A DNA stretch of 64,000 bases, from positions 8,769,491-8,833,490 of the forward strand of contig NZ_AP018365.1 in the NCBI RefSeq assembly GCF_016756395.1, in the 5' to 3' direction. Source of the stretch: Streptomyces sp. SN-593. Lineage in GTDB: Bacteria > Actinomycetota > Actinomycetes > Streptomycetales > Streptomycetaceae. Positions 18,828 through 27,052 of the stretch are shown here, one piece after another. A model generated the notes under the pieces. The model was not told the DNA's origin. It searched no databases and saw only the letters and a list, made by a program, of their open reading frames with translations. How positions within the stretch are numbered: the first letter of the stretch is position 1; every line of letters begins with the position of its first letter. Both the position numbers and the translations under genes were made by a program.

Positions 18828-21800
18828 GCGCCCTCCCCGGCCGCCGGGACCTGCGGGCGGCCCTGGGGGCGGCGCGAGCGGCGCGCGGACAGCGCCTCCC
18901 GGCCGCGCAGCGCCCGGGCCCGGGCCTGCTCGCCGGCCTCGGCCGGCGGCTCCGCGCCGTCCGCCCCCTCTCCGCCTCCCGTGTCGAGGTAGGCCGCGAG
19001 CCGGGCCACCGTCGCGTTGGAGAAGAGCGTCAGCAGCGGCACCTTCACGCCGATCCGCTGCTCGATGAGCGTCTGCGCGCGGACCACCAGCAGGGAATGG
19101 CCGCCCAGGTCGAAGAAGTTGTCGTGCGCGCCGACCTTGTCCACGTCCAGCAGTTCGGCCCAGATCCGCGCCACCGCGTCCTGCGTGCCGGCCGCGGGCG
19201 CGGTCCAGCCGTCCTCGGCGCCGGAGGAGGGCAGCGGCAGTGCGCCCAGGGCCTTGCGGTCGACCTTGCCCGCGGTGGTCAGCGGCAGCTCGGCGAGCAC
19301 CAGGACCGCGCGCGGCACCGCGTGCGCCGGCAGCAGCCCGGCCAGCCAGCCGCGCAGCTCCTCACCACCCGGATCGGCCGGACCCGGCTCCGCCGCCGCA
19401 CCGGCCATCCCTGCCGGATCAGCCTCCGACGCCGGTCCCGCCGCGCCCTGCTCACCCTCGGCGCCGGTGCGCACCGAGCAGTACCCGACCAGCTCGTGCC
19501 CGCCGCCGGCCGCCGTCCGCGCCAGCACCGCCGCCTGCCGCACCGCCGGATGCCGGGCCAGGACCGCGGCGACCTCACCGGGCTCCACCCGGAAGCCGCG
19601 GATCTTCACCTGGTCGTCGGCGCGGCCCAGGAACTCGATCTCGCCGCCGGGGGTGAACCGCGCCAGGTCCCCGGTGCGGTACATCCGCGCGCCGGGCGTG
19701 TCCGCGTACGGGTCGGCGATGAACGACTCGGCGGTCCGCTCCGGGTCGCCCAGGTAGCCGCGGGCCAACGGCAGCCCGCCGATGTGCAGTTCACCGCCCA
19801 CGCCCACCGGCACCGGGCGCAGCGCGGCGTCCAGCACGTACAGGCGGGCGTTGGGGTTCGGCCGGCCGATGGTGACGCGCCGGGTCGACTCCGACGGCTC
19901 GAACACCCGGCAGCTGACGCCGATGGTCGTCTCGGCCGGACCGTACCCGTGGTACATCCGGGCCGGCGAGACCTGCCGGAACCGTGCGTACAGGTCGGCC
20001 GTCAACGCCTCGCCGCCGCACCACAGGTGGCGCAGCGAGCGCAGCCTGCGTGCCGCGTCCACCCGCTCCAGGAGCACGTCGAGCATCGAGGCCACGATGT
20101 ACAGGAAGGTGACGCAGCGCCCCTCGATCGTCTCCAGCAGCCGGTCCACGTCACCGTCGTCGCCCGGCTCGGCCACCACCAGGCGGGCACCGGCCACCAG
20201 CGGCAGGAAGATCTCGTTGATCGAGATGTCGAAGCCCAACGGCGCCTTGTGCAGCACCGCGTCGTCGGGCCGCAGGCCCAGCTTGCCGATCTGCCACAGC
20301 ATCCGGTTGCAGATCGCCTGGTGCCGGATCATCACGCCCTTCGGGGTGCCGGTGGAGCCCGAGGTGTGGATCACGTACGCGATCCGCTCCATGTCGGTCC
20401 GGCCCGCCGGCTCCGGTTCCGGCCCCGCGTCCGCCCCGTCCCCGCCGGCGTCCGGGCGCACCACCCGTACACCGCTGCCCGCCAGCAGCCGGTCCGCCTC
20501 CTCGCCGCCGACCACCAGGGACAGCCCGCACCGGTCCGCGAGGTCCTGGACCCGCGCCGACGGCCAGGACACCTCCAACGGCACGAACGCGCCCTGCGAC
20601 TTGAGCACCCCCAGCAGCGCCACCACGAGGTCCACCGAGCGTTCCAGCAACACCCCGACCAGCGTCTCCGGGCCCACCCCGGACGCGCGCAGCCGTGCCG
20701 CCAGGCCGGCCGCCCGCGCCTCCAACTCGCCGTAGGTCAGGGACCGGTCGCCGCACTCCACGGCCACCGCGCCCGGGTCGCGCAGCGCCGCCTCGCGCAC
20801 CAGGGCGGCCAGGTCCCGGTCCACCAGCGGGTCGTCCCCCTCCACCGGGCGGCCCCAGCGCAGCAGCAGCTCCCGCTCCGCGTCCGGCACGACCTCCAGC
20901 CCGCCCGCGGTCGTGTGCTCGCCCCGTTCGGCGACGTCGGCCAGCAGCCGCACCAGGTGGCCGGCGGTACGGGCCACGCTCTCCCGGTCGTACAGGTCCG
21001 CGTTGCCGGTGACCGCGCCGTGCAGGGTGCCCCCCGTCTCCCAGCAGTTGAGCACCAGGTCGAAGCGCGCCGAGTCCACCTCCTGCTCGACCGGTTCGGC
21101 CCGCAGCCCCGCGACCTCGGCGCCCTGCGGCGGACTCTGCATCACCGCGAGCACCTGCGGCAGCGGGCCCGCGCCGGTCGAACGGTCCCAGCGCAGTTCG
21201 GTCGCGATCGCGTCGAGCGACACCTCCTGCCGGGCGTACGCCTCGTGGCAGGTGCCCCGCACCCGGTCCAGCAGCTCCCCGAACGGGGTGTCGGGCTCCA
21301 CCGCCGTGCGCAGCACCACCGTGTCGGCGAAGCAGCCGACGGCCTGCTGGAGTTCGGGCCGCTCACGGCCGTGCACGACCGAGCCGACCGGCACCGCCTG
21401 CTGCCCGGTGTACCGGTGCAGCAGCGCGGTGAGCGCGGCCACCGCGGCCATGTACGGGGTCGCGTCGTGCCGGCGGGCCAGCTCGCGGACCGCCGACCAG
21501 ACCCGCGGGTCCAGGGTGAAGCGGTGCGAGACGCCCAGCGAGCCGGCCACCGGCGGACGGGGCCGGTCGGTGGGCAGGTCGAGCCGCGGCGGCTCACCGC
21601 CCAGCTTCTCCCGCCAGGCCGCGAGGTGCGCGGCGTACTCAGGCCCCGCCTCCCGCTTCTCGCGCCAGCGCGCGTAGTCCCGGTAGGTGACCTGCGGCGG
21701 GGGCAGCGGGCTCGGCAGGCCGGAGGTGAACGCCTCGTACAGCGCGAACAGTTCGCGCAGCAGCACGCCGAGCGACAGCCCGTCGGCGACCGCGTGGTGC

Positions 21801-22315
21801 ACCACCAGCATCAGGACGTGCTCCCCGTCGGCGTGCCGCAGGAGCCCGAACCGGACCAGCGGGCCGCGCTCCAGGTCGAACGGCTCGGTGTCCAGAGCGG
21901 CGATCCAGCCGGCCTCGGCCGACCGGTCGCCTCCGGAGTCGTCCCGGCGCAGCGGCAGTTCGAGCGCGGGGGCCACCACCTGCGTCACCGCGTCGTCGTC
22001 GCGGGCGCTGAGCGTGGTGCGCAACGCCTCGTGGCGCGCGACGAGTTCGGCGAGCGCCCGGCGCAGCGCGACCACGTCGAGCGGCCCGGTCAGACGGACG
22101 GCCTGCCCGATGTTGTAGGCGGCGGTGCCGGGCAGCAGCCGGGCGTGGACCCACATCCGGCGCTGGGCCGCCGTGGCCGCGACGGGTGCGTCGCCGTCGT
22201 GGCTGCCGATGCCCTCGGGCCGGGCGGCGCCGGCCAGCCACCGGTCCAGGAGTCGCTGTTTGGCGTCGGACAGCCCGTGCTGTCCGGGCGATTCCTGAGA
22301 GCGTTCGTCGGTCAT
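18824..22315 (-). CDS. NRPS module C-A-T predicted for an N5-hydroxyornithine-type residue (graminine?)
   Basis: 1163 residues. The C domain has canonical HHAVADG near 173. The A domain (about 540-1040) has TSGSTGTPKGV near 650 and FDISINEIF. Aligning to GrsA gives the full pocket D-I-N-Y-W-G-G-I-G-K. That code is established for N5-hydroxyornithine derivatives such as N5-formyl-N5-hydroxyornithine in coelichelin. The T domain (DLGGHSL near 1071) is followed by a basic tail. No flavin ornithine hydroxylase, formyltransferase or acetyltransferase is visible, while an SznF-like and a YqcI/YcgG gene are. A diazeniumdiolate ornithine (graminine) is therefore the favoured substrate by inference. 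ATG 22315 has GGGAG six bases upstream. An 820-bp gap separates it from the KS-T gene, so this operon may have its own promoter. Confidence 0.9.
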   Translation of the reverse strand: MTDERSQESPGQHGLSDAKQRLLDRWLAGAARPEGIGSHDGDAPVAATAAQRRMWVHARLLPGTAAYNIGQAVRLTGPLDVVALRRALAELVARHEALRTTLSARDDDAVTQVVAPALELPLRRDDSGGDRSAEAGWIAALDTEPFDLERGPLVRFGLLRHADGEHVLMLVVHHAVADGLSLGVLLRELFALYEAFTSGLPSPLPPPQVTYRDYARWREKREAGPEYAAHLAAWREKLGGEPPRLDLPTDRPRPPVAGSLGVSHRFTLDPRVWSAVRELARRHDATPYMAAVAALTALLHRYTGQQAVPVGSVVHGRERPELQQAVGCFADTVVLRTAVEPDTPFGELLDRVRGTCHEAYARQEVSLDAIATELRWDRSTGAGPLPQVLAVMQSPPQGAEVAGLRAEPVEQEVDSARFDLVLNCWETGGTLHGAVTGNADLYDRESVARTAGHLVRLLADVAERGEHTTAGGLEVVPDAERELLLRWGRPVEGDDPLVDRDLAALVREAALRDPGAVAVECGDRSLTYGELEARAAGLAARLRASGVGPETLVGVLLERSVDLVVALLGVLKSQGAFVPLEVSWPSARVQDLADRCGLSLVVGGEEADRLLAGSGVRVVRPDAGGDGADAGPEPEPAGRTDMERIAYVIHTSGSTGTPKGVMIRHQAICNRMLWQIGKLGLRPDDAVLHKAPLGFDISINEIFLPLVAGARLVVAEPGDDGDVDRLLETIEGRCVTFLYIVASMLDVLLERVDAARRLRSLRHLWCGGEALTADLYARFRQVSPARMYHGYGPAETTIGVSCRVFEPSESTRRVTIGRPNPNARLYVLDAALRPVPVGVGGELHIGGLPLARGYLGDPERTAESFIADPYADTPGARMYRTGDLARFTPGGEIEFLGRADDQVKIRGFRVEPGEVAAVLARHPAVRQAAVLARTAAGGGHELVGYCSVRTGAEGEQGAAGPASEADPAGMAGAAAEPGPADPGGEELRGWLAGLLPAHAVPRAVLVLAELPLTTAGKVDRKALGALPLPSSGAEDGWTAPAAGTQDAVARIWAELLDVDKVGAHDNFFDLGGHSLLVVRAQTLIEQRIGVKVPLLTLFSNATVARLAAYLDTGGGEGADGAEPPAEAGEQARARALRGREALSARRSRRPQGRPQVPAAGEGA

Positions 22316-23135
22316 GCGGTCTCCCGGCTTCCGTGCGGATGAGGGGGGTGGACTCGTACGTGTCGGGGTCCCGGCGGTCATGCCGCCGGGCCGGGGTGCG
22401 CGCGTCGCGCGGCGGCGCGCCTCAGCGGGCCGGGCGCGACCGCCCGGCCGCGCCCGCACCGGGCGCGTGCGGGTGGCCCGGACATCGCGCTCCGGGCACC
22501 GGCAGGCAGCCGGATGCGGTGGTGGGCGTGGTGTGCGTCAGGCGGCTGGCGGGGGTGGGGTGTTCGGGGCCGGGGCCGGGGCCGGGGTCGGTGCGGTGCG
22601 TGCCGGGCGGGCCGGCCGTGCCCGTGCGGGGCGGGTGTGGGTGGCCCGGGCGTGGGGTTGCGGGCGCCGGCCGGCGGCGGGTCCCGGCGGTGGGCTTGGT
22701 GTGCGTTAGTCGGCGTGCGGGGGTGGGGTGTTCGGGGGCGGGGCCGGTGCGAGGTGCCGCCCGGCGTCCGGCGGCCGGTGGGGCGGGCCGTGCCACGGTG
22801 GGGCCTCGGCCGGCGCACGGCCGCGCTCCCTCCGTACGGCAGGGCTGCAGGCTGCCCGGTGCCGCCCCGGTCAGGAGGGCGGGACGGGCGACCGGGTCGC
22901 TCCTGCCGGGGGACCGGCGCGGTCCGCCGGCAGGGTTGCGCCTGCCGGGCGGCCGTCGTGGTCCGCCGGCCGGCGCGGAACACCCCGGGTAGGGCTCCCC
23001 CCGTTCGAGCCGCCGGCAGGCGCTCCTGCCGGCGGCTCCCTCCGCACGCGGGGGGACCGCCGGCGCGCCGGGCACCGCGGTCCGGGGACTTCCGCCGCGC
23101 CGCGGACCGCGGGGGAGTGCTGTGCCGGCCACGCG
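22316..23135. other. 820-bp intergenic stretch without a supportable gene
   Basis: No reading frame here has family features. The sequence is extremely G-rich on the plus strand. It contains a roughly 168-bp imperfect tandem repeat, then several copies of a GGTCCGCCGGC-like motif (about 22918-22978). No iron box was found. It separates the ArCP/TE/KS-T group from the four overlapping NRPS genes and could hold a promoter, a decayed gene or an assembly-line rearrangement scar. Confidence 0.6.
22410..22745. repeat. Two imperfect tandem copies of a ~168-bp unit
   Basis: Landmarks recur at a constant 168-bp spacing: GGGTGGCCCG at 22471 and 22639, and GGTGGGCKTGGTGTGCGT followed by GGGGGTGGGGTGTTCGGGG at 22521 and 22689. 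Copies have diverged by substitutions and small indels. No coding content is evident in either copy. Confidence 0.65.
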
Positions 23136-25358
23136 CTACGCCAGCTTCGCCGCGAGGGACGCCGCCTCGTCGTCGGACAGGGCGTCGAGCGCGGCGTGCA
23201 GGCGGTGGCGCAGGCGCTCGGCGTGACCGGCGGGAGTGGGCGGGGAGCCGAGGAGGTCGGTGGCGTCGGTCGGCACCGGCAGCACCCCGCGCAGGGCGGC
23301 GGTGACATGGGCCGCGAGCAGGGAGTGGCCGCCGAGGTCGAAGAAGTTGTCGTCACGGCCGATGCCGGACACGCCCAGCGCCTCGCCCCACGTGCCGGCG
23401 ACCAGCTCCTCCAGCCGGTCCGACGGCGCCGCGTACGCGGTCTCCAGGGCCGGCCGCGGATGTAGCCGTGCGGTGGGCGCCGCGTCGGACGCCGCCCCCG
23501 GTGCCGCGGCGTACGGCGGCGGCGCGACCCAGTGCCGGGCGCGCTCGAACGGGTAGGTGGGCAGCGCGACCCGCTGCCGCGCCCCGCCGGCGGCGTTCGC
23601 GGGCTCGCCCTCCCCGCCCGCCACCCACGCCCCGGCCTGTCGAAGCGCCGCCTGCGCCGCCTGCGTCACCTCAGGCGCGTCCGGGGCGTCCGGCGCATCC
23701 GGCGCGTGGGACGTGTCGGACGTGTCCGCCGGGCCGCTGCCGGGGCGCAACAGCACCCAGCCCGAGCCGTGGGACGCCACGTCGCCGGAGGCCAGCACCC
23801 GCAGCGCGGCCAGCGCGCCGTCCCGGCCGCCGGCGAGGACGGCCGCCCGGCGGGCGAAGCGGGCCCGACCGGTCAGCAGGGTGTGGGCCACGTCGTCGAG
23901 CGGCACCTCGGGGTGCCGTTCCAGGTGCGCGGCCAGGCGGGCGGCCTGCGCGCGGACCGCGCCGTCGCTGCGCGCCGACAGCGGCAGCACGTACGCCTGC
24001 CCGCCGCCCGGCTCCGGCGCCCGCGGGGGCCCGGGCGGCGCCTCCTCCAGCACCACGTGCGCGTTGGTCCCGCCGATCCCGAACGTGTGCACCGCCGCGC
24101 GCCGCGGCCGGTCCCCGCGCTTCCACGCGCTCGCTTCGGCGTTGAGCCGGAACGGCGTGCGCGCGAAGTCGACGGCCGGGTTCGGCCGCTCCCAGTTCGG
24201 CAGCGGCGGCAGCTCCTCGTGGGCGAGCGACAGCAGCACCTTGACCAGCCCGACCGCGCCCGCCGCCGCCCAGGTGTCGCCGACGTTCGGCTTGTGGGTG
24301 CCCAGCCGGCAACTGCCCGCGGGGGCCCCGGCGTACGCCTCGGCGAGCGCGGTCACCTCCAGCGCGTCGCCCATCGGGGTGCCGGTGCCGTGCGCCTCCA
24401 CGTAGTCGATGTCGGCCGGGTCGAGCCCGGCGACGGCCAGCGCCTCGGCGGCCACGTCGCTCTGCGGGTCCACCGCGGGGGCGGTGAAACCGGCCTTGCC
24501 CGCACCGTCGTTGTTCACCGCGCTGCCGCGGACCAGGGCGAGCACCGGGTCGCCGGCGGCCCGCGCGTCCGACAGGCGGCGCAGCGCGAGGACCGCGACG
24601 CCGTCGCCGGGCGTGGTGCCCGCCGCCTGCGCGTCGAACGCGCGGCAGCGCCCGTCGGGCGAGTTGACGCCGCCCTCGCGGTGGACGTAGCCGGCCCGCT
24701 GCGGGAAGTAGACGGTAGCGCCGCCGGCCAGCGCGAAGTCCGACTCGCCCGCGAGCAGGCTCTGCACCGCGAGGTGGACGGCGACCAGCGAGGTGGAGCA
24801 GCCGGCCTGCACGGTGACGCTCGGCCCGGTCAGGTCGAGCACGTAGGACACCCGCGGGGCGAGGAAGTCGGCGCTGTTGCCGAGCAGGTTCTGCACCGGT
24901 CCCGCGCCCGGGCCGCCCGCGCGCTGGTGCGGGTGGAGGTGGTTGAGGAAGTAGCTGTCCGGGCCGGTGCCCCCGAAGACGCTCACCGCGTGCTCGGCCA
25001 GGCTCCGCGGATCGTGGCCGGCCGACTCCAGCGCCTCGTAGGCGCACTCCAGGAACAGCCGGTGCTGCGGGTCCAGCACGTCCGCCTCGGCGGGGCTGTA
25101 GCCGAAGAAGCCGGCGTCGAAGAACTCGGCGCCCTCGATCACCGGCCGGGTCCTGACCCGCGCCGGATCGGTGGCGGCGGACGGCGGCAGCCCGGCGTCG
25201 GCCAGGTCCTGGTCGGTGAAGGCGGTCAGCGACTCGACGCCCGCGCTGAGGTTGCGCCAGAACGCCTCGGGTGTGTCGGCGCCCGGCAGGCGGACGGCCA
25301 TGCCGATGACGGCGACGGGGTCCTCGGAACCGGCGGGCAGCGGTATGCCGGCAGCCAC
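23136..25358 (-). CDS. AT-less ketosynthase - T protein with altered KS motif
   Basis: 740 residues. The KS domain (about 13-440) has VAVIGMAVRLPG, active-site Cys187 (GCSTS) and His323 (HGTGT). The second catalytic histidine, normally in NVGH, is Asp361 (KPNVGDTWAAAG). No AT follows: after the KS-associated helix comes a shortened linker with the usual post-AT signature PTYPFERARHW, then a T domain (DLGGHSLL near 675). The Ala/Pro/Asp linker contains DAPDAPDAP repeats. GTG 25358 is chosen for its GGGAG nine bases upstream; the frame stays open into the thioesterase gene but is non-coding in character there. The KS may be unable to decarboxylate malonate, so a transfer, cyclising or gatekeeping role is possible. 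It is downstream of ArCP and TE on the same strand. Confidence 0.85.
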   Translation of the reverse strand: MAAGIPLPAGSEDPVAVIGMAVRLPGADTPEAFWRNLSAGVESLTAFTDQDLADAGLPPSAATDPARVRTRPVIEGAEFFDAGFFGYSPAEADVLDPQHRLFLECAYEALESAGHDPRSLAEHAVSVFGGTGPDSYFLNHLHPHQRAGGPGAGPVQNLLGNSADFLAPRVSYVLDLTGPSVTVQAGCSTSLVAVHLAVQSLLAGESDFALAGGATVYFPQRAGYVHREGGVNSPDGRCRAFDAQAAGTTPGDGVAVLALRRLSDARAAGDPVLALVRGSAVNNDGAGKAGFTAPAVDPQSDVAAEALAVAGLDPADIDYVEAHGTGTPMGDALEVTALAEAYAGAPAGSCRLGTHKPNVGDTWAAAGAVGLVKVLLSLAHEELPPLPNWERPNPAVDFARTPFRLNAEASAWKRGDRPRRAAVHTFGIGGTNAHVVLEEAPPGPPRAPEPGGGQAYVLPLSARSDGAVRAQAARLAAHLERHPEVPLDDVAHTLLTGRARFARRAAVLAGGRDGALAALRVLASGDVASHGSGWVLLRPGSGPADTSDTSHAPDAPDAPDAPEVTQAAQAALRQAGAWVAGGEGEPANAAGGARQRVALPTYPFERARHWVAPPPYAAAPGAASDAAPTARLHPRPALETAYAAPSDRLEELVAGTWGEALGVSGIGRDDNFFDLGGHSLLAAHVTAALRGVLPVPTDATDLLGSPPTPAGHAERLRHRLHAALDALSDDEAASLAAKLA

Positions 25359-25552
25359 GATGGTCAACTCCCTTGTGGATCGGGTTTCGTCGGTCAGGCG
25401 AGCAGTGCCGGTCTGGAGGCGGCAGCGGCCGGTCCGGCCCGGGGGTCCGGAGCCGGTGGGTGGGGCCGGTGGGTGGGGCCGGTACCGGGGGTCCGGCCGA
25501 CCGGCGGGGCCGCGGGTGCGGGCCGATCCCGTCCGGCCGGGACCGGCCCGGC

Positions 25553-26377
25553 TCACCGCGCGGCCGCGTCCCAGCCGAGCCGGGTGAGCACCGCCGAGGC
25601 GAGCGCGTCGGGACGCTCCAGCAGGTAGAAGTGGCCGCCGGGGAAGGTCAGGTGCTCGAACGAGCCCGCGGTGGTGCGCCGCCACCCCTCGACCTGCGCG
25701 GCCGTCACGGTGCCGTCGCCCTCGGCGGCGATCGAGACCACGCCGGTGCGCAGGGCCGGCCCGTCCGACGGCTCGTAGGTCTCCACCAGCCGGTAGTCGT
25801 TGCGGACGATCGGCAGCAGGTAGTCCCGCATCTCCGGCTCGTCCAGCAGCGTGGCGGGCGTGCCGCCGGTGTCGCGCAGCATCTCGGCGAACGCGTCGTC
25901 GTCCAGCAGGTGCCGCAGCCGGTGGTCGTCGTCCGCGCTGTGCCGGTGGTCGTCGTCCGGGCCGTGCGGATGGTCGTCGCCGGGGCCGGGAAGGTGCGGA
26001 GGGTGCCGCGCGGATGCGAACAGCCGTTCCACCGGGACCCCTTCGGCCTCCAGGCGGCGGGTCACCTCGTAGGCGACCAGCGCCCCCATGCTGTGGCCGA
26101 GGATCGCCAGCCGCCGTCCGGCCAGCGGCAGCAGCGCCTCGGCCGCCCGGTCGGCGAGCACCTCCATGTCGTCGACGAGTTCCTCGCCGGCGCGGGCCTC
26201 GCGCCCCGGGTACTGCACGGCGCGCACGTCCACGTCGGACCCGAACCGGTCGGCGAGTCCGCGGTAGAAGCCGGCGCTGCCGCCGGCGTGCGGGAACAGG
26301 ACCAGGGTCGGGGCCTCGGCGCCGAGCGGCCGGAAGGTCCGCAGCCACGGCGTGCGGGTCGCGTCGGCGGCCCTCAT
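25553..26377 (-). CDS. Type II thioesterase
   Basis: A 274-residue stand-alone alpha/beta-hydrolase of the NRPS/PKS editing type. FPHAGGSAGFYR near the start, the nucleophile Ser96 in GHSMGALVAYE and the C-terminal GGHFYL histidine are all present. Residues about 131-156 form an unusual Asp/His-rich insertion (DDHPHG.DDDHRHSADDDHRLRH), encoded by a short tandem DNA repeat, where family members have a compact loop. The ATG overlaps the ArCP stop (ATGA). It normally clears misacylated carriers. As no other thioesterase is visible it might also release product. Confidence 0.92.
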   Translation of the reverse strand: MRAADATRTPWLRTFRPLGAEAPTLVLFPHAGGSAGFYRGLADRFGSDVDVRAVQYPGREARAGEELVDDMEVLADRAAEALLPLAGRRLAILGHSMGALVAYEVTRRLEAEGVPVERLFASARHPPHLPGPGDDHPHGPDDDHRHSADDDHRLRHLLDDDAFAEMLRDTGGTPATLLDEPEMRDYLLPIVRNDYRLVETYEPSDGPALRTGVVSIAAEGDGTVTAAQVEGWRRTTAGSFEHLTFPGGHFYLLERPDALASAVLTRLGWDAAAR

Positions 26378-26787
26378 CCGGCCCGCCCCGCGTCCGTGGC
26401 GGCGCCGCCCGGGGCGGAGTCGGCCACCAGCCGCCACCACGCCCGCAGCGTCGGCTCCTCGATCATCTGCGCGTAGCCGATCCGCACCCGGTACTTGCGC
26501 AGTTGGGCCGAGATGGCCATCACCCGGACCGACTCCACGCCGAGGGCCACGAGGTTGTCGTCGTCGCCGACCTTCTCGGGCGCGATGCCGAGGACGTCGG
26601 CGACGGCGGCCCGCAGGAGGTCCAGGTCCAGGTCCAGGTCCGCGCGGTGCTCGGCCGCCGCGGCCGGCGCGGACCCCGGGCCGGGCCCGGGTGCCGGGGC
26701 GGGGTCGACGACCGGGGACGTCCGCGGTGCGGCCGGGGGAGTGCCGCCGGCGGTGGTGGGCGGGCTGCTCGGATCGGGCGGCGTCAC
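26374..26787 (-). CDS. Stand-alone aryl carrier protein (ArCP)
   Basis: A 137-residue carrier protein. The Pro/Ala-rich N-terminus and an Asp/Leu repeat (DLDLDLDLL) lead into VLGIAPEKVGDDDNL and the phosphopantetheine site at Ser86 in LGVESVRV. It ends PTLRAWWRL, the hallmark of EntB/DhbB/BasF-type aryl carrier domains rather than peptidyl carriers. It should accept salicylate from the salicyl-AMP ligase encoded divergently and present it to the Cy domain. GTG 26787 has GGGAG five bases upstream. It is the first gene of the minus-strand transcript under the iron box. Confidence 0.85.
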   Translation of the reverse strand: MTPPDPSSPPTTAGGTPPAAPRTSPVVDPAPAPGPGPGSAPAAAAEHRADLDLDLDLLRAAVADVLGIAPEKVGDDDNLVALGVESVRVMAISAQLRKYRVRIGYAQMIEEPTLRAWWRLVADSAPGGAATDAGRAG

Positions 26788-26880
26788 AGGTCTCCCTCGC
26801 TCGGTGGACCGAACCGCGGCATCGCTGCCGCCGGTTCGCGGGGCGTGCCCGCCGCGGATCACACGTGGACACACCGGCGG

Positions 26881-26910
26881 ATGCTAGTTAGGCTCAGGGC
26901 AGTTAGGCAA
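26881..26910 (-). promoter_or_regulatory. Predicted promoter of the ArCP/TE/KS-T transcript
   Basis: On the minus strand TTGCCT (26910-26905) and TAGCAT (26886-26881) are 18 bp apart, a good vegetative -35/-10 pair about 95 bp before the ArCP start. The -35 lies inside the iron box, so repressor binding would block RNA polymerase. Confidence 0.5.
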
Positions 26911-26921
26911 GGCTTGCCTTA
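26903..26921. promoter_or_regulatory. Iron box (DtxR/IdeR/DmdR operator)
   Basis: TTAGGCAAGGCTTGCCTTA is a 19-bp near-perfect palindrome with the TTAGG...CCTTA arms of the actinomycete iron-repressor operator. It sits between the divergent ArCP and salicylate synthase genes, so one site can control both. A second TTAGGC half-site occurs just left at 26888. Confidence 0.88.
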
Positions 26922-27052
26922 GTAATTTGCGACAATGTGTCAGCAAGCACACGGCTTCCCGCCGCCCCGCCGTGCCAGTTCCACCGCCCCGGCCCGCGGC
27001 TCCCCGCCGCGGTGCCTCCGCCGATGACAGACGACACAGGACGGTCTCCCCC

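Noticed and set aside
18824..22315. Plain ornithine, arginine or formyl-hydroxyornithine as the residue of the C-A-T module
   Set aside because: Not excluded, but the code is of the hydroxyornithine-derivative class, and the SznF-like and YqcI genes under an iron box make a diazeniumdiolate substrate the better fit.
25359..26348. Upstream extension of the KS-T reading frame by 330 codons
   Set aside because: The extension is Arg/Pro-rich shadow sequence of the thioesterase gene; the KS begins at GTG 25358 with its own ribosome site.
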